A stretch of DNA of 64,000 nt from Synaphobranchus kaupii (taxonomy: Eukaryota; Chordata; Actinopteri; Anguilliformes; Synaphobranchidae): the NCBI GenBank assembly GCA_029718625.1, contig CM056397.1, positions 682,001 through 746,000 on the forward strand. The letters run 5' to 3'. Position 1 is the stretch's first letter, and each line of letters opens with the position of its first letter. The position numbers and the translations under genes are program-made. The notes beneath the pieces were generated by a model that saw only the letters and a program-made list of their open reading frames with translations, was not told where the DNA came from and did not search any database. Below, piece by piece: positions 23,864 through 35,044 of the stretch.

Positions 23864-25109
23864 GAAGTAACGTTATGTACACAAAATGCAGATGAAACGA
23901 GTCAATCTGGCAACCAGTTGATGGCCATGTGCTTCGAACAGCAGCAGTTCCGGCTGTGTTGTTATGAAATGCAATCTGCTTATGAGACACTAGAGGGGGT
24001 AAAATGCTGTATCTATAGCCTTTAATTATTACTGTTTATGTGTTTTTGTGGTCTGAAAGGAACAATAAAGAACTATTACAATACTGCCTTTACATTACTG
24101 TACATTAACATCAATGAAAAACAAAATAAATGATGTATGCAATCTGCTATCACAAATTATTTAAAATGCTCTCAAAAAGTTCTATCAAAATTACAAACTA
24201 AAGTGATCTCAAGGCATATAGGATAGAAACATTGATAATAAGGTCACCAATATTAACACATTCATGTAAACAATGACTTGGCATACTGCTGATTGGCTTT
24301 AACAAATAATATTCCAAATACACATATGTAACTTATGTGACTATGTTCTATGTGAAAAGCATAGCATTTGCACTCTGTTTTTGTCGAAAATGAATTCACT
24401 CTTTGGTACCAGGAGGGGATCAAACCCCTGACCTTTTGCATGGAAAGCCTAGATTTTCACCTTGTCATTGGTAGATCAGATGTCGCTATTCAATGGGGAG
24501 AATTATTGTTTGAGGGTATGGATCAAAAATTTGGCAGGAAAAAGAAGAAGGAGAAAAATAGCAAAAATAACCCAAGTTGGGGCTTTATTGTGTGGATGTG
24601 TTGTACCTGCACTCTGTGTGGTTACATGATGTCGGAACGTACAGAAGTTAATGATTTTACGGCCTGAAAGTCTGTGGTCATTGTGATAATATCTGTAGGA
24701 AACCCTGAAAAGTGCCAAACTTTGAGTGCTGTATAGGCATGGGGCATGCCCCACCAAGCCGTAACTTGGCGGATGGCATACCTGCCATCCCAATGGAGAA
24801 CAGGATGGTTTCCTGTGTTACTTTGGTGTTTTTTTTATTTTGTTTATGAAGCCATATGTCTCCTTGGTGTCTCTTTAGGTTAGGGTTAGAATTAGGGTTA
24901 GGAAAATGGCAATTGTTTGTGTAAAGGCTAGTTTATGTTCAATAGTGATGGAAAGGGTAAGGGCAAGGGTTATTCCTTGATTTGGATGACCAATATTTCA
25001 CTATTGGGATCTCATGATTGTCTTAAGTATTTTGGTATTTTTTCAGTTACATACATTTTTCAAGATAAATTACTTCAAACAGATTCTTTCTACTCGAGGA
25101 TTAAATAAA

Positions 25110-25660
25110 AATGTGTTTATCTGAATCCAGCAGTTCCAGCACTCAATGCCCTCATTAAAATGTCCAGCACTCTGAATACTGTACACAAGCGGTATTGCAT
25201 GCTAAAACCCCTCACTCAACCTACATTTAATTATATTTAATGGTTTAATTTAATAATTATTATAAAAAATGACAATCATCAATTAAATCGCCAAATTCAT
25301 TGATAGGTCAGTCGAACAGTAACCTGGTGGATCAACCAACAAGTCAAAAACAAATTGTAATAATAATTAATTATTAATGAATGTAGGCTCACTGCTTATA
25401 ATTTACAGATAACATTAAACGAGATGTTAAATTGAAATTACCAGTAAAGAGAGAGAGACCGATAAGTCAGACCTTGCCAGAATATTCCAGTTTCAAAAGA
25501 AAAGCCAGCTATCAAAACTCACGGGTTTACACCAAGGAAAAACTTATTCTCCAAGACTCAAGGAACTTCTGCAGCGCCACTCCACAGAACTTCACGGCTG
25601 AAAAGGGGGGGGGGCATCCTTTATAACAAGGCTGGCTTATCTGAAAGCGGACAACTTTAA
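25110..25660 (+). repeat. Dispersed LTR-like repeat, copy A
   Basis: Shares an ordered series of words with 44808-45470: CTGAATCCAGC, AGCACTCTGAATACTG, GCTAAAACCCCTC, TGACAATCATCAATTAAATC, CGAACAGTAACCTGGTGGAT, and GGCTGGCTTATCT near the end. The other copy sits inside a Gypsy element and begins TGTGTATTTT and ends CCTACA, so an LTR is likely, but no flanking duplication was confirmed here. An inverted piece of the terminal part lies nearby at 25926-26032. Confidence 0.6.
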
Positions 25661-25925
25661 TTTCATGTTGTAGAAGGCACCATGATATGTGAAGCTGGTA
25701 CAATGGTCCACAAGTAGCACTTCTGCAATTCACAGTACAGTGCAAAATATGGGTGTAAACAAAAAAAAAGGTTTTTGTTTTTTTCCATATAACAAAAGTT
25801 AAAATGTTTTACAAGTCACTTAATATAATATAGAACATATTTAAGATATCTAAATACCTGTAATAAGTAACACAAATATGCTTGTTAAAATCATGTTTGC
25901 TGGGGGCGGGCTTCAGTTTGACGGT

Positions 25926-26032
25926 GCTGTAGGATATCTAATGTTTAGATAATAAGTAAATTTCTCCCCCCCCCCCCCCCCCCCCCTCTCTGTCTCTCTC
26001 TCTCTCTCACTCACTCACCCCCAAAAACATCA
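25926..26032 (-). repeat. Inverted terminal piece of the same dispersed repeat, with poly-C
   Basis: TGTAGGATATCTAAT, then a C-run (25966-25986) and CTCTCTGTCTCTC, then CACCCCCAAAAACATCAAAG is the reverse complement of the right end of copy B (about 45440-45531). The poly-C stretch and CT-rich tract vary in length between copies. Confidence 0.6.
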
Positions 26033-26299
26033 AAGGAAATGTCCTCAAGTTATTGTCTGTGCGATCTAGGGTGTCGCTTTGGAGACTCAGAACAGAAAGT
26101 GGTTTAGGGCCCAACATGCCTCAGAATAACTTAAGGTTCATGGTTTATTTTGGATGGTAAGTTTGAATGCCCATCTGACATTTAAATTCTAAATGTCTAT
26201 AGTGATAATGGTTGGACAAAATAAACTATCACCGTGTGTTGTTAGAAGAAGGAGCAAATTTCCCTTTCTTCGGGAAGGTATTACCATTCAGTATATTCA

Positions 26300-26420
26300 T
26301 ATTCATGTTTGCTCTCAAACCGACGAGTCGCTTTTCCACAATGGCAAGTTGGAATAGAACAGACAAGTCTCACTACCAAAACGACACTAGTCGGTCCCAA
26401 ACGGATTATTTTCACTCTAC
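26300..26420 (-). repeat. Fragment of minisatellite-bearing repeat family
   Basis: CTCAAACCGACGAGTCGCTT followed by ACAAGTC and CGACACTAGTCGGTCCCAAAC is the reverse complement of sequence at about 39975-40110. ORFs across it are compositional. Confidence 0.6.
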
Positions 26421-26769
26421 CAAATGTTGCGTCCCAGAACCAGAGCCGCCAGAACAACGGGGGCGAGCTGCCATTTGACCCGGTACTTTTCAAAGAACTG
26501 GGGCGATGCCCCAGTACTTTTTGAAAATAGTACTCGAAAATAGTACTCTTTTGCAATAGTCCTATGAATAGACCTAATGTTATCTCTGTCCTCCTCCAGA
26601 GCACAAGCAGGCAGATTGATTGACAAACCCAACGGCCAGCAGCAAGAGCCAACCAACAACCTCTACCGCCCCCTTGCCATCTTTCTCTCTTTTTCAGTTT
26701 TAGCAGAGTGTAACGTTAACGTCGATGTGATTCAGCGGTCGTCAAAGTGATTCGGATACGAGGGTAAAA

Positions 26770-27097
26770 TAAATAAGCTAGCTAACGTTACTGTCAATAA
26801 CACAAATGTTGAATAATTCTACGTATGAGAGTACGTTATGATAGCTAGCTAGCTAACTAACTAACTATCGATACAGCTGGTTATTAGCAGTAGAGAAGTG
26901 TAGATAAGTTATGTAGCTAGCCAGCTAATGCTAACGTTAGCCAGTTAACGTGCTAGCTAGCTATGATAGCTAACGTTAAGCTAGTTTATTGACATTGCGG
27001 CTAAATTAGCTTAATTTACACAAGGTCATGTCGTCAGTTGAATAATATTACGGTATCGATTGTTAGCTAACGTTAGCTATTTAGCTAAGGTTAGCTA
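26770..27097. repeat. AACGTTAGCTAGC-rich segment
   Basis: Dense repetition of the overlapping words GCTAGC, TAGCTAA and TAACGTTA over about 330 bp up to the edge of the inverted repeat. No gene seen. Confidence 0.6.
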
Positions 27098-28445
27098 GTA
27101 ACGTTGTCATAAAATTTCTTCTTACCGTGAAAAACGACGACATCTGACAGATGTTTAGGTAAATCTATCACCACGGCGGCACTTTCGTCACAAGTCAGCA
27201 ATTATACCGGGAAATGCCCTCTTTGAAAACAAAAAACGAATGAATATAAAAAGGTTAGTCTGTTACTGCATACCCGTTTTTGCTAAAGCTGCATCATAGC
27301 TATGATAACGCGGAGCTGTCAAAACTATAACAGCACGGAAACCCTTAAAAAAAACAAAATAAAAACCGTAGCTAGGCTACACATAGCCTATGGCTATGAC
27401 AAATTATGGACTAAACAAGCCACATTTTTTTAGTTAATAAAACTCAAGTAAGCTAATTTAGATATCCAGTGAGCACAAGTGACATACAGAACTAGTTTAC
27501 TTTTTTTTAGCAGCATTTTTTTGTAAGTATGAACCAAACTTTTTTTTTATTTTTTCATACAATTTGTTTTGATTTATTTATTTAAGTATGAGCCAAAGTA
27601 TGCCTTCCTGGCGTGTCACCCCGTGGCGTAGTCTGTAGCGCGGCGTACGTAGGATTCCCGTGCTCTTTGCGACTTTTTTGTCGGTTCGAATCCGACCTTT
27701 TCCTCTTGTCTCTACACTGTGCTGTCCAATAAAGCTCAAAGGCTATTACACCTATTTTAAGAAAGTATAGTCCATTTTAGTACTTATAAACTTTTGTAGC
27801 CACAATTTCCTCTATATTCTCAGCTACCTTGAATTGAGAGAAAATGCTGTTAGCTATAAGTTAGAGTGAAGGAAATGTAGAGACCTAGCTACTCACTCCA
27901 AAAGTCTCTGGGACCTCAGATGGATATCTGGCTTCTCTGTCGAACATGAGGTAGAATGCGGAGTGCTTGGTGGTGATCTGTACTTTGGTGCGCAAGCCAA
28001 ACATGGCTGCACTGAGGTCCCAGTTCCAAGGATTCTCTTCCACCAATTTGGTGAGAGTTTTGAAACATATTGACATTGTTATGTAATACTATTTCGATTG
28101 TAAAGCATAGCTTATGATTGCGATGTGTGACCCAAATCACACTGCTTAATACAATACCAAAATAGAATACTTAACACAGTGACTATAGTACCATTTAGTG
28201 GTGTAAATGTGTCAAGGTCAGTTTAGTGTCAAGTCCACATCACTTTGTCACTGTCCCATTCATTCTTTCAACCAATCCACTGGTCTGTGGATGGTAGGTG
28301 CGCAGAAGCTCCTCTCGATGTCCAGCTTCTGGCAGAGAGCCATATTCAGCTGAATTTAATGGACAACAGTCAGTTAGTACAAAAGAAAACTGAGTGAAGG
28401 GAGCCTCAGCCATGTTTTTGGGTAATGAGACGGACTGCACAGGGA
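27098..28445 (-). repeat. Left arm of a 3.3-kb inverted repeat
   Basis: The 1348-bp arm starts GTAACGTTGTCATAAAATTTC and ends TGCACAGGGA. It is the reverse complement of 28671-30430 once a 409-bp insertion in that arm is removed (1347 bp plus the TTAA copy). Only scattered single-base differences are visible. Read on the minus strand it contains the integrase segments LVERMNGTVTK (about 28240-28270) and ENPWNWDLSAAMFGLRTK (27885-28076), a tRNA-like block, and the hAT first exon with its donor (about 27124-27145). Outside 27098 the match stops abruptly. Confidence 0.95.
27619..27700 (+). repeat. tRNA-like (SINE-head-like) sequence, also inverted at 29430-29500
   Basis: GCGTAGTCTGTAGCGC can form a D-arm and GTCGGTTCGAATCCGAC a perfect T-arm with a consensus B box (GGTTCGAATCC). 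The spacing would need a long variable arm, no convincing anticodon stem forms and the acceptor ends do not pair. A tRNA-derived repeat is more likely than a functional tRNA. Confidence 0.4.
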
Positions 28446-29235
28446 CGTCATGATTGACTACAAGACCAAGTGGGCTGAGGCATATCCGCTGAAGTCTAAG
28501 AAAGCCGAGGATGTAGCACAGTGCATTGTAGAATTCTTTGCACAGTTCATTGTAGAATCCAAGTTTGGGGCACCAAAACAAATTCTCACCAACCAAGGAG
28601 GGGAGTTCAGGAATAAGGTGCTGTCCTATTGTCCTATTACAATGCATTTTCAATCATTTCTCAATATCTTTCCCTGTGCAGTCCGTCTCATTACCCAAAA
28701 ACATGGCTGAGGCTCCCTTCACTCAGTTTTCTTTTGTACTAACTGACTGTTGTCCATTAAATTCAGCTGAATATGGCTCTCTGCCAGAAGCTGGACATCG
28801 AGAGGGAGCTTCTGCGCACCTTACCATCCACAGACCAGTGGATTGGTTGAAAGAATGAATGGGACAGTGACAAAGTAATGTGGACTTGACACTAAACTGA
28901 CCTTGACACATTTACACCACTAAATGGTACTATAGTCACTGTGTTAAGTATTCTATTTTGGTATTGTATTAAGCAGTGTGATTTGGGTCACACATCGCAA
29001 TCATAAGCTATGCTTTACAATCGAAATAGTATTTCATAACAATGTCAATATGTTTCAAAACTCTCACCAAATTGGTGGAAGAGAATCCTTGGAACTGGGA
29101 CCTCAGTGCAGCCATGTTTGGCTTGCGCACCAAAGTACAGATCACCACCAAGCACTCCGCATTCTACCTCATGTTCGACAGAGAAGCCAGATATCCATCT
29201 GAGGTCCCAGAGACTTTTGGAGTGAGTAGCTAGGT
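28446..29235 (+). pseudogene. DDE integrase gene relic (Gypsy/Ginger-type), centre of the palindrome
   Basis: Plus-strand frame 28450-28625 reads VIDYKTKWAEAYPLKSKKAE, then FGAPKQILTNQGGEF. The right arm continues with LPEAGHRE, a shifted TIHRPVDWLKE (intact in the left arm as TSGLVERMNG), and, after an intron-like gap, TKLVEENPWNWD to SEVPETFG followed by GTGAGT (29042-29225). This is a retroviral-type integrase core as in Ty3/Gypsy elements and Ginger DNA transposons. The second catalytic Asp in the T-D-Q-G motif is Asn here. Two one-base insertions in the right arm break the frame near 28805-28825. Non-functional; clade uncertain. Confidence 0.75.
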
Positions 29236-30430
29236 CTCCTACATTTCCTTCACTCTAACTTATAGCTAACAGCATTTTCTCTCAATTCAAGGTAGCTGAG
29301 AATATAGAGGAAATTGTGGCTACAAAAGTTTATAAGTACTAAAATGGACTATACTTTCTTAAAATAGGTGTAATAGCCTTTGAGCTTTATTGGACAGCAC
29401 AGTGTAGAGACAAGAGGAAAAGGTCGGATTCGAACCGACAACGTCGCAAAGAGCACGGGAATCCTACGTACGCCGCGCTACAGACTACGCCACGGGGAGA
29501 CACGTCAGGAAGGCATACTTCGGCTCATACTTAAAGGTTGTATCAGCGATTTTGGGTGGAAACATAAATGATCACATTCATCTGATTTTTCCTCACGATC
29601 CGCTAGCTGCCCGCCCCATAAGCAGGCCGTCAAAAAACCGCGTCTCTGTAGGCAGCCTATGCTCCGAGATCGTACACAAAAAACAAATGGTACTACCAAC
29701 CACTCAAAACCAAAATAAACAGTATTCCAACCAATCACAATGATCTCCAAACGCTAATACTCTTATCTCGCTGAAAGTCTAACGGATTTACAAACGGTTT
29801 GGTTTTCTTACAAACGTTATTAACGTGGTTATAATTCTGGATGCTTGAACACTATTTTTAAAACATAACATAATTATTCATAAGTATGTTTGTTTGGGAT
29901 TTCGCTTCAGAAGTGACGTCACCCAAAATCGCTGATACAACCTTTAAATAAATAAATCAAACAAATTGTATTAAAAAAAAAAAAATAGTTCGGTTTTATA
30001 CTTACAAAAAAATGCTGCTAAAAAAGTAAACTAGTTCTGTATGTCACTTGTGCTCACTGGATATCTAAATTAGCTTACTTGAGTTTTATTAACTAAAAAA
30101 AATGTGGCTTGTTTAGTCCATAATTTGTCATAGCCATAGGCTACGTGTAGCCTAGCTACGGTTTTTATTTTGTTTTTTTTAAGGGTTTCCGTGCTGTTAT
30201 AGTTTTGACAGCTCCGCGTTATCATAGCTAGATGCAGCTTTAGCAAAAACGGGTATGCAGTAACAGACTAACCTTTTTTATATTCATTTCGTTTTTTGTT
30301 TTCAAAGAGGGCATTGTCCGGTATAATTGCTGACTTGTGACGAAAGTGCCGCCGTGGTGATAGATTTACCTAAACATCTGTCAGATGTCGTCGTTTTTCA
30401 CGGTAAGAAGAAATTTTATGACAACGTTAC
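28671..30430 (+). repeat. Right arm of the inverted repeat, with a MITE insertion
   Basis: Starts TCCCTGTGCA and ends ACAACGTTAC, pairing with 28445 back to 27098. It includes the MITE 29535-29943, missing in the left arm. The hAT transposase gene continues directly to its right, so this arm and the 225-bp spacer are the original order and the left arm is the added inverted copy. Confidence 0.95.
29535..29943. mobile_element. MITE with TTAA target duplication, in one palindrome arm only
   Basis: A 409-bp element starts AGGTTGTATCAGCGATTTTG and ends with a matching inverted repeat CGCTGATACAACCT. TTAA flanks it directly at 29531-29534 and 29944-29947. The left arm has a single TTAA at the corresponding place (27582-27585), giving a natural empty site. 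TTAA duplication suggests a piggyBac- or Kolobok-type transposase in trans. Confidence 0.93.
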
Positions 30431-30719
30431 CAATATGAAGAAGTTCCGGAACCAAACGGTTTTTGACTACCTAAAAAGGTTTGTTCGCTAGATAGCCAAC
30501 TAGAAAGAATAAGGAATACTATTTGAACACAATCCAATAATCAAATTAGTAAATATGTAGCTACCTAACGTTATTTTGTAAAGCTACTGTATTCTAGGAC
30601 AAAAGTATCTCAGGGGGGGCAGCAGTTTGGTGGAGGACAGCACAAGGTTAGTGAGTCAGAAGAGTTTGACCTTTATGAAAAAAACAACTGCATATTGTTA
30701 GTGGGCTGTGCTAAACCTA

Positions 30720-31258
30720 TTTGACCATATTGTGGGTATAGATGAATGAAATTAAGAGTCTAAAAGCAAATGTATAAATCATTAAGTAATATTGCATTTT
30801 AAGTATTAAAAAGCTGCATTTTAAATAATAGGCAGCAGACAGCAAGCCAGGAGGAGGAAAGTCATGAGGTGGAAAATCCCAGGTTAGTAGCTAGAACTTT
30901 TAGATTTTAAAAAGGTTCAGGTGTCATCTGGCTATGACCAGGAAGATAGCACAAGATTAGTGAGGTAGAAATGCATTTTATTTTCTGAAAAAGCTGTGCA
31001 TATTCTTAGGGGTCACAGGTAGGGATCAACCTATTTGACCATATTGTGGCTGTTGATTAATAAATTAAGAGTCTAAAAGCCAATGTATATATCACAAAAG
31101 TATTAAAAATCTGTATTTTAAACAATAGGCAGCAGACAGCAAGCCAGGAGGAGGAAAGTCATGAGGTAGAAAATCCCAGGTTAGTAGCTAGAACTCAGGT
31201 TGTGCCTTTAGTTTTTAAAAAGGTTCAGGTGTCATCTGGCTATGACCAGGAAGATATA
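30720..31258 (+). repeat. Tandem duplication of a 51-nt exon with its introns
   Basis: Two blocks (about 30720-30957 and 31032-31258) share TTTGACCATATTGTGG, AATTAAGAGTCTAAAAGC, the 51-nt exon bounded by AG and GTTAGT, and AAAAAGGTTCAGGTGTCATC. The exon is phase-symmetric, so both copies could be spliced in without a frameshift. Confidence 0.88.
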
Positions 31259-31455
31259 AAGGATAATACACACATCCAATGAATCTGCACTGGTGCTTAG
31301 TTATTAGCAAGATACACAGTATGATGCTCCCAAAGTGCTTTTATTGAAGACAAAAAAAAACCAATGTGTTTCGATCGACTTGGTCACACCTGATGAATCA
31401 GGGAATGAAAGGAAAAAAAAGGGAAAATACAAAGTAAAGACTTTAAGGGATACTA

Positions 31456-31744
31456 GGGGTGTCACGATTTGATTTTGTTTTTTTATTTATTATTTTATTT
31501 TACAGCACTGACGGCTATGCCATTGTTAGACTCGGTTTTGTAAAGAAAAACACTTGTTGCAGTGTCATTTCGTTTAGTCAGAAAGACAATTAGAGTAGAG
31601 TGATGGTCAAGTACTGCTTTTATCAGAGATTACTACTCTACTCTCGCTTTCGTTTATTTTTCCCATCACAAGATTTGCTAACAAGTGCGGGGCAGGGAGG
31701 GGAAACTCATCATTTTCGATTTCGATTCAGAATCGTGACACACC
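31456..31744. mobile_element. MITE-like element in the hAT 5' intron
   Basis: GGGGTGTCACGATT at the left is inverted as AATCGTGACACACC at the right, about 289 bp apart. No clear target duplication. Confidence 0.5.
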
Positions 31745-33863
31745 AATGTGTAAAATGTGTAAAATGTGAAATACATTTGATAATTACAAGTTTCAGCCGG
31801 TTTTGTGCAGTAGATATTTGTGTTTTAACAAACATTACCCAAAAGTAATCTTAGTGCGACAAAAAACCTAACTTGTAATGATAAAACTCGTCAACAAGTG
31901 CTCAGTTGACCCTTAGCGTGCAGTGTTAGCAAAAAATAAGTTTATGTAATCTGCTTTTGTAGGGAGAGAGAAATTGGACAGCACAGGGACAGAATTGACG
32001 CTGAAACAGATGGCCATTTTATACCAATGCAGCTGCAGCCATACCAACCTTCAGACCTCCCAGGTCCAAAGGAGAAAGGAGAGAGAGTATTTAAACATTC
32101 ATGGTTTAAAATATGGACATGGTTGGACTGGAAAAATGGAAAGGCATTTTGCCACACATGCAGAATTGCACAGGAACTTAAAATGGTTACATTCTCAAAG
32201 TGTAGCAACGATGCCTTCATCACGAAAGGATTCACAAATTGGAAGCATGGACCTGAAAGGTTCAGGGGTCATGAGGCATCCTCAGCTCATAGGGAGGCCA
32301 TTTTAAAATGGCTTCACTATACAAAAAATAAATCAGTTTCAACACAACTTCTGTCAGCAAAACAAAAAGACCAAGCACAAGCAAAAGAGGGGTTCACAAA
32401 AATCCTTGAAACCATCCAGTTCCTTGCTGCACAGGGCCTTCCATTTAGACATAGCAAAGACGAAGAGAGCCTGTTTGTCAAATTGCTGAAACTGCGAGCA
32501 AGAGACAGTCCAACATTGATATCCTGGTTACAGAGACGAGAGAGATACTGCTCCCATGAAATACAGAATGAAATCCTTGAGATAATGTCCTCCGAGGTGT
32601 CCCGAGAAATATCTGCTGACATAAGGAAAAACAAATACTTTAGTCTAATAGTAGACAGTTCTACTGATGTCTCCACAAAAGAACAGAATTCAATCGTGAT
32701 CAGACATGTTTCCGACGATTTTGTTGTCCATGAGGATTTCATGGGGTTTTATGAAAACCCAGCTAAAGACGCAGCAAGTATTGTGTCAATGATTAAAGAT
32801 GCTCTTATTCGTTTCCGTCTAGACCTCTCTGACCTACGTGGCCAGTGCTACGATGGAGCCTCCAACATGGCTGGCTGTGCCAGTGGAGTCCAGGCACGTG
32901 TCCTAGCAGAACAGCCAAAAGCTATGTTCGTCCATTGCACAGCACACTCTCTGAATTTGGCAATACAAGTTTCTGTGCGGTCTGTTGCTATTGGAAGGGA
33001 TGCCATTGAGTACACTAAGGAAATTAGTGCGTTCATGACGGGTACTGCAAAACGAGAGGAGGCCTTCAATAAGGCTCAGCGAGACGATGACAGAGAATGA
33101 AGAAGCTAGCACAGTTGCCTCAGGCAAACTAAGCAAGTTGTGCCCAACTAGGTGGGCAGTTCGTGTGAAGGCAGTGAGTGCACTACTACGCCACTATGAA
33201 ACTGTGAAAAATGCCCTTGAGAGCATTGGCTCATCAGACAGAACTGATGTTGGGTCAAAGGCAAATGGACTACATGAAAAAATGTCAAATTTCAGTTTTA
33301 TTTTTGGCCTGATTTTGATCCAGAAGAACTTGGAACCAGTTGAGACCCTGAGTACGATCTTGCAAGGTCCTCAGCTGTCTCTTGCGGAAGCAAAAACAGC
33401 AGCTTCTACCACAGTGGGGATTCTTACTGCTCTTCGCTCTGAGAAAGAGTTTACCACTCTTTGGCAAGACTGTCTGACAAAAACAGCAGACCTTGATGTC
33501 AATGAGCCTCAGCTCCCGAGGGCCACTCGTCCACCAAGAAAGAATGACACAGCTACCAACACAGCACACAGGTTCAGAACACCTGAAGAGTTCTACAGAC
33601 AGAGCTATTATGAGATTATCGATGCACTGATTACCCAGATTGAAGTGAGGTTCGATCAGAAGACTTTCCAGCTGTATCAGTCTATGGAGAACCTACTCCT
33701 CTCTTCCACAAAGTCTGATGGGTGGTCCCAACAGGACTTCGAGAGCGTCACAGCACACTTCAACACAGACCTTGACACTGTGCGTCTAAAAAACCAGCTG
33801 AATGTGATGTCTGAGCTCATGAAAAAAACCCAAACAATAATAGTGGAGGATATCATCAATGAA

Positions 33864-34092
33864 TGGGTGGCAGTGTAGTATAATGGTTAAGGAACTGGCC
33901 TTGTAACTGAAAGGTTGCAGGTTCGATTCCCTGGTAGGACACTGCCGTTGTACCCTTGAGCAAGGTACTTAACCTGAATTGCTTCAGTATATTTCCAGCT
34001 GTATAATTGGATAATATATGTAAAAGAAATGCTAAACAGTTGTGTAAGTCGCTCTCGATAAGAGCGTCTGCTAATTGCCTGTAATGTAATAT
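33864..34092 (+). mobile_element. V-SINE-like tRNA-derived SINE inside the hAT transposase
   Basis: A tRNA-like head (GTGTAGTATAATGGTTAAGG with B box GGTTCGATTCC) is followed by the sequence GATAAGAGCGTCTGCTAAT and a TGTAATGTAAT tail, the layout of fish V-SINEs. AATGAA is repeated on both sides (33858-33863, 34093-34098). Removing the SINE and one duplication restores the transposase frame. Confidence 0.92.
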
Positions 34093-35044
34093 AATGAAAT
34101 CAGAGGTCTTGGGCTAGCTAGCCGCCTGTACAGTAAAGTTGCCAAGATGATTAGACTCTTCCTTGTCATTCCTGCGTCCTCTGCATCAGCCGAAAGGTCA
34201 TTTTCCAGCTTACGGCGACTGAAAACATATCTGCGATCAACCACAAAAGCAGAAAGACTGAAAAGCATAGCTCTCCTCCATACACATCAGGAGCGATGTT
34301 CTGCTTTAGACCTCAAACAAGTGGGCAACTTTTTGTGCTGAAAAACACCAAAAGGAGGGACACTTTTGGGGTGTTTTAGACTAGCTGGAGAGGAGGATGA
34401 GAGGGGAGGATGAGAAGAGGTGGCAGAGGATGAGAGGAGAGGAGGATGGGATTGTCCATTTAAATCAATAAAGCTGAACTTTGGTCATGGTATTCTACAT
34501 AATTATAAAGATACAGGGGTTCTAATGGCTGCTGTCGTGGGGGTGGGGAAACACTTTTATGTGAGTGTATTTCAGGCAATAAAGGAAATTAAAATCTGAT
34601 TTTTTTCTGTGGTCATTACACAGAACACATACAGCACAATCACCAAGGTATTGAGGAAACAATTGACACAGGACGTATACAAAATATTTTTATGATGGTA
34701 TCTATTGATATGGTTTGATTTTTTACTATTTAAGTCCTTAGTGGCTAACCCAGCAACCCCCCCCAAAATTATCATGATTATTTCCAGAGAAACTGCTATC
34801 TGAAAATATTACTTCAATAAAAGGTGGCCATTCTGGACCTTAATTGAACCTTTATTTCTTGTAAACTACTTGGAATTTAGGGCCCAAACGTTTATTGATA
34901 TGGGTGGGTAAAGAATGTGCACTTGGAAAATTGGCTGATTCCGAGACAAAGGCCCGACAGCCTGTCTGAAATCAGGTGGACGGAGTTTGTGTTATACGTT
35001 ATTTCATGGGTAAATAATGATAATAATGATAATGTACCTATGGT

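Larger units (their letters stand above)
30385..34341 (+). pseudogene. hAT transposase gene (TTF zinc finger, DUF4371, ZMYM1-like), spliced and broken
   Basis: Candidate exons: 30385-30402 (MSSFFT then GTAAGA), 30614-30646, 30832-30882, its tandem duplicate 31129-31179, then a main exon from 31963. The 51-nt exons and the main exon join in the same phase, giving ESHEVENPR then EREIGQHRDR. The main frame to 33100 contains a TTF-type finger (FKHSWF...FCHTCRIAQ), LIVDSSTDVS with an acidic catalytic residue and GQCYDGASNMAG. A frameshift near 33085-33100 moves to the frame 33087-33878 (LCPTRWAVRVKAV). A 229-bp SINE interrupts it at 33864. It resumes at 34093 to 34341 with the hAT dimerisation signature SSASAERSFSSLRRLKT. 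First-exon phase does not fit the second, so the 5' structure is tentative. An AATAAA follows near 34470. Inactive as read. Confidence 0.85.

Noticed and set aside
27619..27700. Functional tRNA gene
   Set aside because: D-arm and T-arm are plausible but the acceptor ends do not pair, no anticodon stem forms, and the copy lies in a repeat.
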